This document shows, one piece after another, positions 1-8,534 of a stretch of 10,021 bases of DNA (position 1 is the first letter of the stretch; every line of letters starts with the position of its first letter). The stretch spans positions 1 to 10,021 of the forward strand of contig DFQW01000030.1 of the NCBI GenBank assembly GCA_002377985.1, given 5' to 3'. Position numbers and translations under genes: made by a program. Source of the stretch: Halieaceae bacterium UBA3479 (GTDB lineage: Bacteria > Pseudomonadota > Gammaproteobacteria > Pseudomonadales > Halieaceae). The notes under the pieces were generated by a model. The model did not search any database. It was not told where the DNA came from and saw only the letters and a list, made by a program, of their open reading frames with translations.

Positions 1-746
1 AGCTCGTAACCCCAATCACGGAAGGCGCCCTCGGTAAACTTCATGATGTTGCCCTTATGGACCAAAGTCACAGAAGGCAAATCCTGATCAATGGCATATT
101 GAATCGCTTTACGAACCAAGCGCTGAGTTCCCTCCGCGGAAACAGGCTTAATGCCAATACCAACGTTCTGCGGGAAGCGGATTTTAGTGGCCCCCATCTC
201 ACCGATAATAAAGTCCACCACTTTTTGCGCCTCAGGCGTACCCGCCTGATATTCGATACCCGCGTAAATATCCTCTGAGTTCTCTCTAAAAATCACCATG
301 TTGCAATCACCCGGATTTTTGACCGGGGAAGGAACGCCCTCAAACCACCGCACGGGTCGCAGACAGGTGTAGAGATCGAGCTCCTGCCTCAACGCAACGT
401 TAAGCGATCGGAAGCCACCGCCGACTGGCGTTGTGAGCGGCCCCTTTATGGCTACGCTATAGGTTTTAATGGCGTCGAGCGTCTCTTCCGGGAACCAATC
501 ACCGTCGTAGAGCTCAGCCGCCTTTTCGCCTGTGTAGATCTCCATCCACGAGATTTTGCGCACCCCACCATAGGCTTTGGCCACTGCCGCATCGACCACC
601 GCAATCATGACCGGCGAGATATCCACCCCGATGCCATCCCCCTCTATGAAGGGAATGATGGGATTGTCGGGTACCGAGATACTGTTATCTTCGTTAACAA
701 TAATCTTCTCACCGGTCTCGGGTACTTGGATGTGTTGGTATGCCAT
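1..746 (-). CDS. icd: NADP-dependent isocitrate dehydrogenase, N-terminal part (cut by window edge)
   Basis: Oxidatively decarboxylates isocitrate to 2-oxoglutarate in the TCA cycle, making NADPH; a cytoplasmic homodimer in the E. coli-type family. About 248 of the usual ~416 residues are visible. The translation starts [14 protein letters not shown] and continues with the nucleotide-fold start [10 protein letters not shown] (about residues 31-40), the substrate loop [13 protein letters not shown], then [14 protein letters not shown] and [17 protein letters not shown], all closely matching E. coli Icd. Ser114 (codon 405-407) sits where E. coli Ser113 binds isocitrate and is phosphorylated by AceK, so AceK control is possible, but aceK is not in view. 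The C-terminal residues that set NADP versus NAD preference lie outside the window, so cofactor choice is inferred from similarity. The ATG at 746 has a strong ribosome binding site (GGGGAG, 754-759 on the minus strand) 7 bases upstream. Divergent from rluE, as in E. coli. Confidence 0.97.
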   Translation of the reverse strand, partial: MAYQHIQVPETGEKIIVNEDNSISVPDNPIIPFIEGDGIGVDISPVMIAVVDAAVAKAYGGVRKISWMEIYTGEKAAELYDGDWFPEETLDAIKTYSVAIKGPLTTPVGGGFRSLNVALRQELDLYTCLRPVRWFEGVPSPVKNPGDCNMVIFRENSEDIYAGIEYQAGTPEAQKVVDFIIGEMGATKIRFPQNVGIGIKPVSAEGTQRLVRKAIQYAIDQDLPSVTLVHKGNIMKFTEGAFRDWGYE

Positions 747-753
747 TTTGGAA

Positions 754-759
754 CTCCCC
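754..759 (-). promoter_or_regulatory. Ribosome binding site of icd
   Basis: The minus strand reads GGGGAG, followed by 7 bases and the ATG of icd at 746. It is one of the best Shine-Dalgarno matches in the window and fixes the icd start, in contrast to rluE on the other side of the intergenic region, which has none. Confidence 0.75.
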
Positions 760-827
760 AGAAATTACAAACTTTGCCCCTTTCAGAGGCACGGCCCACA
801 CACTCCAGCCCAACCCATGGGCCGGAA

Positions 828-858
828 TTGAAGTGCAGCGTGGCTAGGCGCCTATTTT
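828..858 (+). promoter_or_regulatory. Possible sigma70-type promoter for rluE
   Basis: TTGAAG at 828-833 (4 of 6 to the -35 consensus) and TATTTT at 853-858 (4 of 6 to the -10 consensus) are separated by 19 bases, slightly longer than ideal. Transcription would start near 865, leaving only about 14 untranslated bases before the rluE ATG at 879. This is the best candidate I see in the divergent region, but the match is weak and unsupported by other data. Confidence 0.25.
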
Positions 859-878
859 AACATCAAATCCGTCACACT

Positions 879-1460
879 ATGCGAATGTCCCCCGTTATTC
901 TGTTCAACAAGCCGTTTCAGGTGCTCAGCCAGTTCACCGATACAGATCGGCCCCATGCGCCGCGGGCAACGCTGGCGCAATTTATGCGCGCGCCGCATTT
1001 CCGCGCCGCTGGTCGCCTTGATTATGACTCGGAGGGTCTCCTTGTACTCACAGAGAACGGTGTATTACAGCAGCGTATTACCCATCCCCGGGGCAAGCTC
1101 TGGAAGTGTTACTGGGTCCAGGTCGAAGGCAATATCAATGACGACGCTTGCGCCCAGTTATCTCGGGGCGTGCTCTTGAAAGACGGCATGACGCTTCCTG
1201 CTCGAGCCCGTCCCATGACGCCGCCGTCACTCTGGCCCCGCGTGCCGCCTATCAGGGAAAGAAAATCGATCCCCGACTCTTGGTTGGAAATCAGTATCAG
1301 CGAGGGACGTAATCGGCAAATCAGAAGGATGACCGCCGCCGTTGGTCACCCCACATTGCGGCTTATCCGCATTTCGGTGGGGCCGTGGCACCTAGAGAGC
1401 CTGCAGCCGGGCGAGTACCGCACGGCTTCATCGGAGTTGCCCGCCGTTGACCCCGACTAA
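879..1460 (+). CDS. rluE: 23S rRNA pseudouridine synthase RluE (position 2457 type)
   Basis: A member of the RsuA/RluB/E/F family; E. coli RluE converts U2457 of 23S rRNA, in the peptidyl-transferase domain, to pseudouridine. The protein is 193 residues against about 217 in E. coli; the difference is a basic N-terminal tail missing here. There is no S4 RNA-binding domain, as expected for RluE. Visible motifs are [15 protein letters not shown] at about residues 7-21, the catalytic [14 protein letters not shown] with the nucleophile Asp48, [16 protein letters not shown], and [23 protein letters not shown] near the C-terminus. Specificity for U2457 rests on similarity to RluE and on its position beside icd and upstream of mnmA, as in E. 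coli. Two starts are possible, ATG 879 or ATG 885; an in-frame stop at 858-860 rules out longer forms. Neither has a recognisable Shine-Dalgarno sequence. Confidence 0.93.
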   Translation: MRMSPVILFNKPFQVLSQFTDTDRPHAPRATLAQFMRAPHFRAAGRLDYDSEGLLVLTENGVLQQRITHPRGKLWKCYWVQVEGNINDDACAQLSRGVLLKDGMTLPARARPMTPPSLWPRVPPIRERKSIPDSWLEISISEGRNRQIRRMTAAVGHPTLRLIRISVGPWHLESLQPGEYRTASSELPAVDPD

Positions 1461-1510
1461 CGCTACCATCATGCTGACGCCTCTGCTTTAGGCGGCTCGG
1501 AACCTTACTC

Positions 1511-2611
1511 TTGGATTCTATCGAGAAAAAGCAACTTCAGACCGTAATCGTGGGCATGTCCGGCGGCGTTGACTCATCTGTTGCTGCGCTTTTGCTGCTC
1601 GAGGCCGGTTATCGCGTGGAGGGGCTGTTTATGAAGAATTGGGAGGAGGACGACGGCACCGAGTACTGTACCGCGCTTTCCGATCTCGCTGACGCCCAGG
1701 CGGTCGCAGACATGCTCAAAATTCCACTTCACAGCGCGAATTTTGCTGCCGAATATTGGGATGACGTGTTCGCCCACTTTCTGTCTGAGTATCGCGCCGG
1801 CAGGACGCCGAACCCCGATATTTTATGTAACCGAGAAATTAAATTTCGCGCCTTTCTTGACTATGCCACGCATCTTGGCGCCGACCTCATTGCCACCGGA
1901 CACTACGTACGCACGGATCAGCGAGGAGGAAAAACACGACTCAAGAAGGGCCTGGACGGCAACAAGGATCAGAGCTACTTCCTGCATCAAGTGGATCACA
2001 AAGCCCTCGCAAAGACGCTGTTCCCCGTGGGTGATGTCGACAAACAAACCGTTCGAAAAAAGGCTACCGAGGCGGGCTTTACCAATGCCAGGAAAAAAGA
2101 CAGCACTGGCATCTGCTTTATCGGTGAGCGCCGCTTTCGTGATTTCCTTAAACAGTACATACCCGCGCAACCGGGCCCTATTGTCACCATTGACGGCGAG
2201 TCTGTGGGCGAGCACGAGGGCTTGATGTACCACACGATCGGTCAACGACAAGGACTTGGAATTGGCGGACTCGCCAATCACGCCGAAGCGCCTTGGTACG
2301 TGATCGATAAGCAAGTAGCGCAGAACACGCTGGTCGTGGCACAAGGGGCTGAGCACCCGAGTCTGTTTCACCAGCACTTGAAATCCTCTGGAGTTTTGTG
2401 GGTTGGCGGGACTCCGCCATCAATGCCACTCCGTTGCCACGCCAAAATTCGCTATCGGCAGCCCGACCAGCGCTGCCTTGTCACCGGGACGGGGCAGGAT
2501 TACGAGGTGGTATTCGACCAGCCACAGCGAGCCATAACGCCGGGACAGTCAGTTGTTTTTTATGACGGGGACATTTGCCTTGGGGGCGGTGTGATTGAGC
2601 GTGCGTCATGA
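1511..2611 (+). CDS. mnmA: tRNA 2-thiouridine(34) synthase MnmA
   Basis: Thiolates U34 at the wobble position of tRNAs for Lys, Glu and Gln, using ATP to adenylate the base and sulfur relayed from IscS through the Tus proteins. Cytoplasmic, 366 residues, the family's usual size (E. coli 368). The PP-loop SGGVDSS is at residues 17-23. The motif [10 protein letters not shown] follows at 40-49. The two catalytic cysteines are Cys106 (in [12 protein letters not shown]) and Cys202 (in [11 protein letters not shown]), matching E. coli Cys102 and Cys199. [16 protein letters not shown] and a C-terminal beta-barrel ending CLGGGVIE complete the match. The start is TTG at 1511 with GGAA 8 bases upstream; no in-frame ATG lies before the PP-loop other than codon 16, which is too close to it. 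It begins 50 bases after rluE; in E. coli nudJ sits between them. Its stop overlaps the hflD start by 4 bases (ATGA), so the two are probably translationally coupled. Confidence 0.97.
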   Translation: MDSIEKKQLQTVIVGMSGGVDSSVAALLLLEAGYRVEGLFMKNWEEDDGTEYCTALSDLADAQAVADMLKIPLHSANFAAEYWDDVFAHFLSEYRAGRTPNPDILCNREIKFRAFLDYATHLGADLIATGHYVRTDQRGGKTRLKKGLDGNKDQSYFLHQVDHKALAKTLFPVGDVDKQTVRKKATEAGFTNARKKDSTGICFIGERRFRDFLKQYIPAQPGPIVTIDGESVGEHEGLMYHTIGQRQGLGIGGLANHAEAPWYVIDKQVAQNTLVVAQGAEHPSLFHQHLKSSGVLWVGGTPPSMPLRCHAKIRYRQPDQRCLVTGTGQDYEVVFDQPQRAITPGQSVVFYDGDICLGGGVIERAS

Positions 2612-3252
2612 CTCAGCGCCCACTTAAAGAGCAGCGAACCCTCGCCCTTGCCGGCGTCGCCCAAGCGGCGCGCATTGTCGATGTAGCTGCCAAAACGGGG
2701 AGCTGGCCCACGCCGTTCGCCGAGGCCTCCATTCACTCCCTTTTTTGCTTTGACCCAGACGCGGTGGATGCGGTTTTTGGAACGCCACAGGGCATTCGGT
2801 TGGGGCTTGAACAGCTCGCCGCCTGCTTACAGCTGTCTCAGGATCAAGCGTCGGCCGACACGCTGCGCTACACATTAGCCATGCTACAACTGGAAAAACG
2901 ATTTGCTCGGAGGGAGGACTTACAGGCCATTGTCCATTCTCGACTCAAGCATACCGCTTATAAGGCAGAAAACTTTTCAAATGATATTAGTAGTTTGAGT
3001 GCAAATATTTCGGCTATTTATCAAGATACGTTGAGCACCCTTCCCTATCGCATCAAGGTAACAGGTAGCGCTCAGCACCTGAATAATCCGCAAGTCGCGG
3101 ATGTGGTTCGCACGCTTCTACTGTGTGGCGTGAGGGCGGCATTTCTATGGCGCCAGCTGGGGGGATCCCGCCTCAACTTAATGCTGTCCCGCGGGTCAAT
3201 CCGCGAAACCGCGGCACGGCTCGCACGCGAGCTTGGCACCGTGCTCTCCTAG
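2608..3252 (+). CDS. hflD: HflD family protein (YcfC)
   Basis: HflD is a small peripheral inner-membrane protein. In E. coli it binds phage lambda CII and favours its degradation by FtsH; its housekeeping role is not well established. The 214-residue length matches E. coli (213). Recognisable blocks are [14 protein letters not shown] at about residues 11-24, an alpha-helical middle with [38 protein letters not shown] around 145-164, and the C-terminal [25 protein letters not shown]. No signal peptide or transmembrane segment is apparent. The start overlaps the mnmA stop in ATGA, the usual mnmA-hflD coupling, and purB follows after 98 bases. The identification is firm from both sequence and context; the function here is not. 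Confidence 0.92.
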   Translation: MTQRPLKEQRTLALAGVAQAARIVDVAAKTGSWPTPFAEASIHSLFCFDPDAVDAVFGTPQGIRLGLEQLAACLQLSQDQASADTLRYTLAMLQLEKRFARREDLQAIVHSRLKHTAYKAENFSNDISSLSANISAIYQDTLSTLPYRIKVTGSAQHLNNPQVADVVRTLLLCGVRAAFLWRQLGGSRLNLMLSRGSIRETAARLARELGTVLS

Positions 3253-3255
3253 CGC

Positions 3256-3281
3256 GCCAGCGGCGAAAACGTCGCGCTGGC
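3256..3281 (+). terminator. Strong GC hairpin just after hflD, without a U-tract
   Basis: GCCAGCG (3256-3262) pairs perfectly with CGCTGGC (3275-3281), and two more pairs form inside after one bulged base, leaving an AAAACGT loop. It starts 4 bases after the hflD stop. The following bases are AATCTTGCC rather than a T-run, so it is not a canonical intrinsic terminator. It could instead protect the upstream mRNA end or cause partial termination between hflD and purB. Confidence 0.4.
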
Positions 3282-3318
3282 AATCTTGCCATTGGACGGC
3301 GATGGTCTTGAGGGGGCG

Positions 3319-4730
<1,412 letters not shown>

Positions 4731-4760
4731 AATCTACCGCGACGGATGTGAGTAGGCGTC

Positions 4761-5858
4761 ATGAAGCTGCCTATTTCTCAGACCGAGTTTCTCTGCGAGT
4801 ACTGGCAAAAAAAGCCGCTGCTACTCCCTCAGGCTTTGCCGGGTTTCACTTCACCTCTCTCAGCAAATGAGCTCGCAGGCTTCGCAATGGAGGCGTTCGT
4901 CGAGAGCCGCATAATTGCGAAATGTCGAGGCGCCTGGACACAGCAGCAAGGACCATTTTGTGCTGAAGATTTCCATCGGGAAGACGAGTGGACGCTCTTG
5001 GTGCAGGGAATGGACCAATGGCATGAGGGTGTGTCTGCACTGCGCAGCCACCTCGACTTTTTGCCGCGCTGGCGCTTTGACGACATCATGATCAGCTATG
5101 CGGTCGAGGGGGCCGGCGTTGGTCCTCACTTTGATCGTTACGATGTTTTTCTGCTGCAGGCAGACGGATGCCGAGAGTGGCGAATAGGCCACCACTGCGG
5201 CGAGGACACGCCCTTAATAGAGGCTAATGGCCTGACGTTAATTCCCGAATTTGACCCCTGTGATACCTATTTATTGTCACCGGGAGACATACTTTATGTC
5301 CCGCCCGGGATTGCACATTGGGGTATTGCTCGAGGTGAATCGCTAACATTCTCCCTGGGATTCAGGGCCCCATCGATTGCGGATTTGTTGGCAAGACGCG
5401 TTGATAACCTACTTGAGCAACTGGCCACAACATCCCTGCTTGAAGACATTCCCGATATGTTACCGGCGAGGCCCGGTGAGATTACAGTTGAGCATATACG
5501 CAATGCTAAAGACGCACTCGCCAACGCCTGCGATGCGCTTGATGACGACCGGTGGTTTGGCGAGATTGTTACCCGCAATCACAGAACACACACCGATGAT
5601 GTGTCAGATTCAACGCTGCCGCTGACAGGGCCCTTCGTGCGCCTGTCTGGGAGCGCGCGCGTTGCGTGGACCTCGCGCAAGCAGCATCTGAATGTTTTTA
5701 TCAATGGTGAAACTTTTATTGTCCCCTCAAGCGCGATTCAGAATCTCGAGGCACTTTGCCGTCAGGAAGCCGTGGCGCTCGCCAGCCTCACTGATTCAGA
5801 CGATGAGCTACTGAGCGCGCTGAAGGAAATGGGTGCGCTAGAAGACTGCGACAGATAA
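4761..5858 (+). CDS. roxA: Ribosomal protein L16 arginine hydroxylase RoxA (YcfD)
   Basis: A JmjC/cupin-fold oxygenase dependent on Fe(II) and 2-oxoglutarate. E. coli YcfD hydroxylates Arg81 of ribosomal protein L16, near the peptidyl-transferase centre. It has 365 residues against 373 in E. coli. The N-terminal part (CEYWQKKPLLLPQA, then ELAGFAMEAFVESR) leads into the cupin core. The iron ligands are His123 and Asp125 in GVGPHFDRYDVFLLQ and His186 in YVPPGIAHWG. Arg138 aligns with the E. coli arginine (Arg140) that I recall as binding 2-oxoglutarate. GFRAPSIADLL marks the end of the catalytic core. A C-terminal dimerisation and winged-helix region follows, with the block FVRLSGSARVAW. TAGG at 4753-4756 is a close Shine-Dalgarno for ATG 4761. 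It follows purB by 30 bases and is probably co-transcribed. E. coli has phoPQ between purB and this gene; here they are adjacent. The L16 target is assigned by homology. Confidence 0.93.
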   Translation: MKLPISQTEFLCEYWQKKPLLLPQALPGFTSPLSANELAGFAMEAFVESRIIAKCRGAWTQQQGPFCAEDFHREDEWTLLVQGMDQWHEGVSALRSHLDFLPRWRFDDIMISYAVEGAGVGPHFDRYDVFLLQADGCREWRIGHHCGEDTPLIEANGLTLIPEFDPCDTYLLSPGDILYVPPGIAHWGIARGESLTFSLGFRAPSIADLLARRVDNLLEQLATTSLLEDIPDMLPARPGEITVEHIRNAKDALANACDALDDDRWFGEIVTRNHRTHTDDVSDSTLPLTGPFVRLSGSARVAWTSRKQHLNVFINGETFIVPSSAIQNLEALCRQEAVALASLTDSDDELLSALKEMGALEDCDR

Positions 5859-5877
5859 AAGGCTTAAAAACGCAAAC

Positions 5878-5939
5878 GTCGCCACCGGGGTTGGACAGTA
5901 TTTCCAACGATAAGAATCAATGCCCGCTTGTGGGGCGAC
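5878..5939. terminator. Possible hairpin structure between convergent roxA and nnr
   Basis: The 91-base gap between the facing roxA and nnr stops contains an inner inverted repeat, GTTGGA (5890-5895) with TCCAAC (5903-5908) around a 7-base loop, enclosed by GTCGCC (5878-5883) with GGCGAC (5934-5939). Neither strand has a clean T-run directly after the stem; on the minus strand a TTTTT run lies about 20 bases past the inner stem, close to the outer arm. It is placed where a shared terminator would be expected, but the structure is weak. Confidence 0.3.
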
Positions 5940-5949
5940 AACTCTCAAA

Positions 5950-7536
5950 TCAACCCAAGGTTTCGCTATTCAACTCTGGTGTCAATACCGCGCCGAGATG
6001 GCTAATCACGTCTGTCGCTATCAAGCCCACTCCATGTTCACGCCAAGCACGATCACCGGCATTTGCGTGCACTACTGCCCCGCCCAATGCAGCCAGCGGT
6101 GCTTCATGACCTTGACCCATAAGGGCGCCGACAAGCCCCGCAAGCACATCGCCCATACCTCCCGTTGCCATACCCGGATTGCCCGCCGTGCAAATATTCG
6201 CAGCGGCATGCTCATCACAAGAGGCGACGATTGTCCCCGCACCTTTCAAAATAATGACGCTTTCATGTTGCTTGGCGAGGCGTTTTGCCCAGTAGATTCG
6301 ATCGGACTCGATATCCGCGATACCTACCCTTGCGAGCCTTGCGGCTTCACCAGGATGCGGCGTCAACACACTGCCGTTACCAACGCGAGGAAAAGATGGG
6401 TCGTCCGCCAACAAGTTCAACGCATCCGCATCAAGAACGAGGGGCTTTTTGCTCTCCAGCGCTAGCCTGAGAGTAGCGCTCGACCAATCATCTACTCCAA
6501 GGCCAGGCCCTATTACCACGACTGATGCGCGTTCCAACAGCGGATAGAGGCTCTCCGGCACGTCGATATCGCGCGCCATGATTTCAGGATGACGCGCAAG
6601 CGCAGCGCAGAGGTTCGCGGCGCGCGTAGCCAGCGTGACCAAGCCGGCGCCACCCCGAAGTGCTGCGGCAGCTGCCAGAATTGCCGCGCCACCCATACCA
6701 ACATTGCCACCCACAACCAGAACATGACCGCATAAACCTTTATGCGCGCTAGGTTTACGAGACTTCAGCAAGGCCTGTGGAAGATCGGATGCCCAGCTCA
6801 CAGCCGTTGCGGGAGTCGCCCGTACAATGGAGCGAGGCGTTCCCAAGGTGTCGAGACTGAGGTCTCCGATGACGTCTGGTCCTCGACCCGTCAATAGTCC
6901 CGGCTTCATAGCAATAAATGTGATGGTTGCCTGAGCTTCAATGACTGAGGAATCGGCCGCGCCCGTATCGGCGTTAAGACCACTGGGCACATCAAGGGAA
7001 AGCACGGGAATAGACGCTCGGTTGACGGCATCTATGAGCGCCGTAAAGCCAGGGCGCGCCGGGCTGCGGATGCCAATCCCGACAAGTGCGTCGATTACGA
7101 CGTCATACTGTGATGCAGGATCTGCACAATCCAACCAAGCATCACTGGAGGTCGGATCTTCGGGCGCAATAGCGCGCCAGGCGTGATAGGCCAGCTGCGC
7201 GGCACCGTCAATTCTCTCCGGCTCTCCGAAAAGGAAAACATCAACGTTCAAACCGGAGGCCAGCAACAATCTCGCTACAACCCAGCCATCACCGCCATTG
7301 TTGCCGGTACCACACAAAACGGCTATTTGGCTGGCTGCTGGCCAGCGTCGCCGCAGGAATTCGAACGCAGCGGTTCCCGCACGCTCCATCAGATCAAGTT
7401 CACTTAATCCTTGCGCCTCGGCCGAACGTCGATCCAGATCGCGCATGGCAGAGGCACTGAAACAGAGCCCTGCAAAATGCCGTGTCACGCCGCCCTGCTG
7501 TTTCTTGGGCGAAAGCGTTGATCGTTCTGTTTTCAT
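5950..7536 (-). CDS. nnr: Bifunctional NAD(P)HX epimerase/dehydratase Nnr (YjeF)
   Basis: Repairs hydrated NADH and NADPH. The N-terminal half (NnrE, YjeF_N fold) epimerises (R)- to (S)-NAD(P)HX, and the C-terminal half (NnrD, ribokinase-like) dehydrates the S form back to NAD(P)H using ADP. Length is 528 residues, typical for the fused form (E. coli about 515). N-terminal marks are MRDLDRRSAEAQGLSELDLMERAG (31-54, quoted in part: LDLMERAG), NNGGDG at 79-84, DALVGIG at 149-155 and LDVPSGLNADTGA at 181-193. C-terminal marks are SAHKGLCGHVLVVGG at 263-277, GPGLG at 343-347, LDADALNLL at 368-376, TPHPGEAARL at 392-401 and NPGMATGGMGDVLAG at 453-467 with the conserved Asp463. The ATG at 7536 lacks a good Shine-Dalgarno but begins a suitable N-terminal lead. 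It lies 29 bases after meaB, so it probably belongs to the mutase operon. In E. coli nnr sits elsewhere, by queG and tsaE. Confidence 0.95.
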   Translation of the reverse strand: MKTERSTLSPKKQQGGVTRHFAGLCFSASAMRDLDRRSAEAQGLSELDLMERAGTAAFEFLRRRWPAASQIAVLCGTGNNGGDGWVVARLLLASGLNVDVFLFGEPERIDGAAQLAYHAWRAIAPEDPTSSDAWLDCADPASQYDVVIDALVGIGIRSPARPGFTALIDAVNRASIPVLSLDVPSGLNADTGAADSSVIEAQATITFIAMKPGLLTGRGPDVIGDLSLDTLGTPRSIVRATPATAVSWASDLPQALLKSRKPSAHKGLCGHVLVVGGNVGMGGAAILAAAAALRGGAGLVTLATRAANLCAALARHPEIMARDIDVPESLYPLLERASVVVIGPGLGVDDWSSATLRLALESKKPLVLDADALNLLADDPSFPRVGNGSVLTPHPGEAARLARVGIADIESDRIYWAKRLAKQHESVIILKGAGTIVASCDEHAAANICTAGNPGMATGGMGDVLAGLVGALMGQGHEAPLAALGGAVVHANAGDRAWREHGVGLIATDVISHLGAVLTPELNSETLG

Positions 7537-7565
7537 TGCCCGGTCCGATGAGGAAGCTGAAAGTT

Positions 7566-8534
7566 TTACTGTCTCGAGAGCGACAAGACGGCTTGTGCTG
7601 CAGCCAAAGGGGACTGTTTTGCTGCGATTACTGCCGCTTCAATCGCGGGAAGGGCAGCACGCACTTCGGGGTGTTTAGACAGGGAAGCCCGCAAGAGCTC
7701 GTCAATCAGCTGCCGCATCCAGGCAAGATTCTGATCAGCTCTCGCCTGCTCGAATCGTCCATCATCTTTTGCGGCCGTAGCGTAGTCTTGTATTGTTTCC
7801 CACACTTCAGATATGCCCTCGCCATGAAGTGCCGAGCAAGTCATGACCCGAGGCTCCCATGCCGCACCATGATTGAGCAACGACATTGCGCCACGGTAGT
7901 GCTGCTGAGTGGTCTTCGCCAACGCCGCACTCGCGCCATCTGCTTTATTGACGACAATCGCATCGGCGAGCTCCAGTATGCCTTTTTTGATGCCTTGTAA
8001 TTCGTCGCCGCCGCCAGGAAGCATTAACAATAAAAAGAAATCAACCATGCCTGCGACTTGATGCTCTGACTGACCCACGCCAACGGTCTCGACAATAATA
8101 ATGTCAAACCCTGCTGCCTCGCACAGCAGCAGTGACTCGCGCGTTTTGAATGCAACACCACCGAGAGCCTGACCCGCGGGAGACGGTCTGATGAACGCTT
8201 CATCACGTCTCGACAAAACTTCCATGCGGGTCTTGTCACCCAGAATAGAACCGCCGGCAACGGGAGAGCTTGGATCAACAGCGAGCACAGCCAAGCGATG
8301 CCCTTCATTAATCAGGTGCTGACCAAATGCCTCAATAAAAGTGGATTTTCCCACCCCGGGGACGCCTGTGACGCCAATGCGAACGCTATTACCGGTATGC
8401 GGCAACAGCTCCCCCATCAGCACCTGCGCCGCGTCTCGATCCTGTTCCCGCTGGCTTTCTACCAGCGTAATGGCTTTGGCCAGCGCGCGCCGATCGCCGG
8501 CAAGGATACGCTCAGCTGTTGGCGTTGATGGCAT
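7566..8534 (-). CDS. meaB: Methylmalonyl-CoA mutase-associated GTPase MeaB
   Basis: A G3E-family P-loop GTPase (MeaB/ArgK/YgfD) that binds methylmalonyl-CoA mutase, controls loading of adenosylcobalamin and protects the enzyme from inactivation; human MMAA is the counterpart. With the ATG at 8534 the protein is 322 residues, the normal size. Motifs in order are Walker [10 protein letters not shown] (57-65), [19 protein letters not shown] (86-104), [11 protein letters not shown] (116-126), [10 protein letters not shown] (148-157), [15 protein letters not shown] (172-186) and the guanine-specificity motif NKAD (196-199). A longer reading from TTG 8579 would add 15 arginine-rich residues. I prefer ATG 8534 because AAAGGT (8540-8545, minus strand) lies 5 bases upstream and the added residues look like out-of-frame mutase sequence. 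The start overlaps the mutase end by 23 bases, indicating tight coupling of chaperone and client. Nnr follows 29 bases later. Confidence 0.95.
   Translation of the reverse strand: MPSTPTAERILAGDRRALAKAITLVESQREQDRDAAQVLMGELLPHTGNSVRIGVTGVPGVGKSTFIEAFGQHLINEGHRLAVLAVDPSSPVAGGSILGDKTRMEVLSRRDEAFIRPSPAGQALGGVAFKTRESLLLCEAAGFDIIIVETVGVGQSEHQVAGMVDFFLLLMLPGGGDELQGIKKGILELADAIVVNKADGASAALAKTTQQHYRGAMSLLNHGAAWEPRVMTCSALHGEGISEVWETIQDYATAAKDDGRFEQARADQNLAWMRQLIDELLRASLSKHPEVRAALPAIEAAVIAAKQSPLAAAQAVLSLSRQ

Noticed and set aside
764..769. TGTAAT on the minus strand, a 5 of 6 match to a -10 box upstream of icd
   Set aside because: Transcription from it would start at about 757, inside the icd ribosome binding site at 754-759, and no convincing -35 box lies at the right distance.
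793..823. Inverted repeat GGCCCA/TGGGCC and the palindrome CCCATGGG in the icd-rluE intergenic region
   Set aside because: A six-base stem with a 19-base loop in GC-rich DNA is easily due to chance; no known regulator site is recognisable.
57..831. Two short plus-strand frames (57-278 and 577-831) in the icd region
   Set aside because: Both are antisense to icd for most or all of their length. The second runs into the intergenic region but shows no family resemblance.
1823..2377. A 184-residue minus-strand frame inside mnmA
   Set aside because: Fully inside a gene whose plus-strand translation matches MnmA throughout; it is a codon-bias shadow.
5870..5879. ACGCAAACGT, a perfect match to the first ten bases of the PurR operator consensus
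   Set aside because: The second half-site is almost entirely unmatched, and it lies downstream of roxA in a convergent gap with no purine gene starting there. A weaker resemblance at 3263-3278, near purB, matches only about 9 of 16 bases.
5920..6465. A 181-residue open frame on the plus strand overlapping the 3' end of nnr
   Set aside because: Antisense to the conserved NnrD domain, with Cys/Arg/His-rich, low-plausibility composition and no good ribosome binding site.
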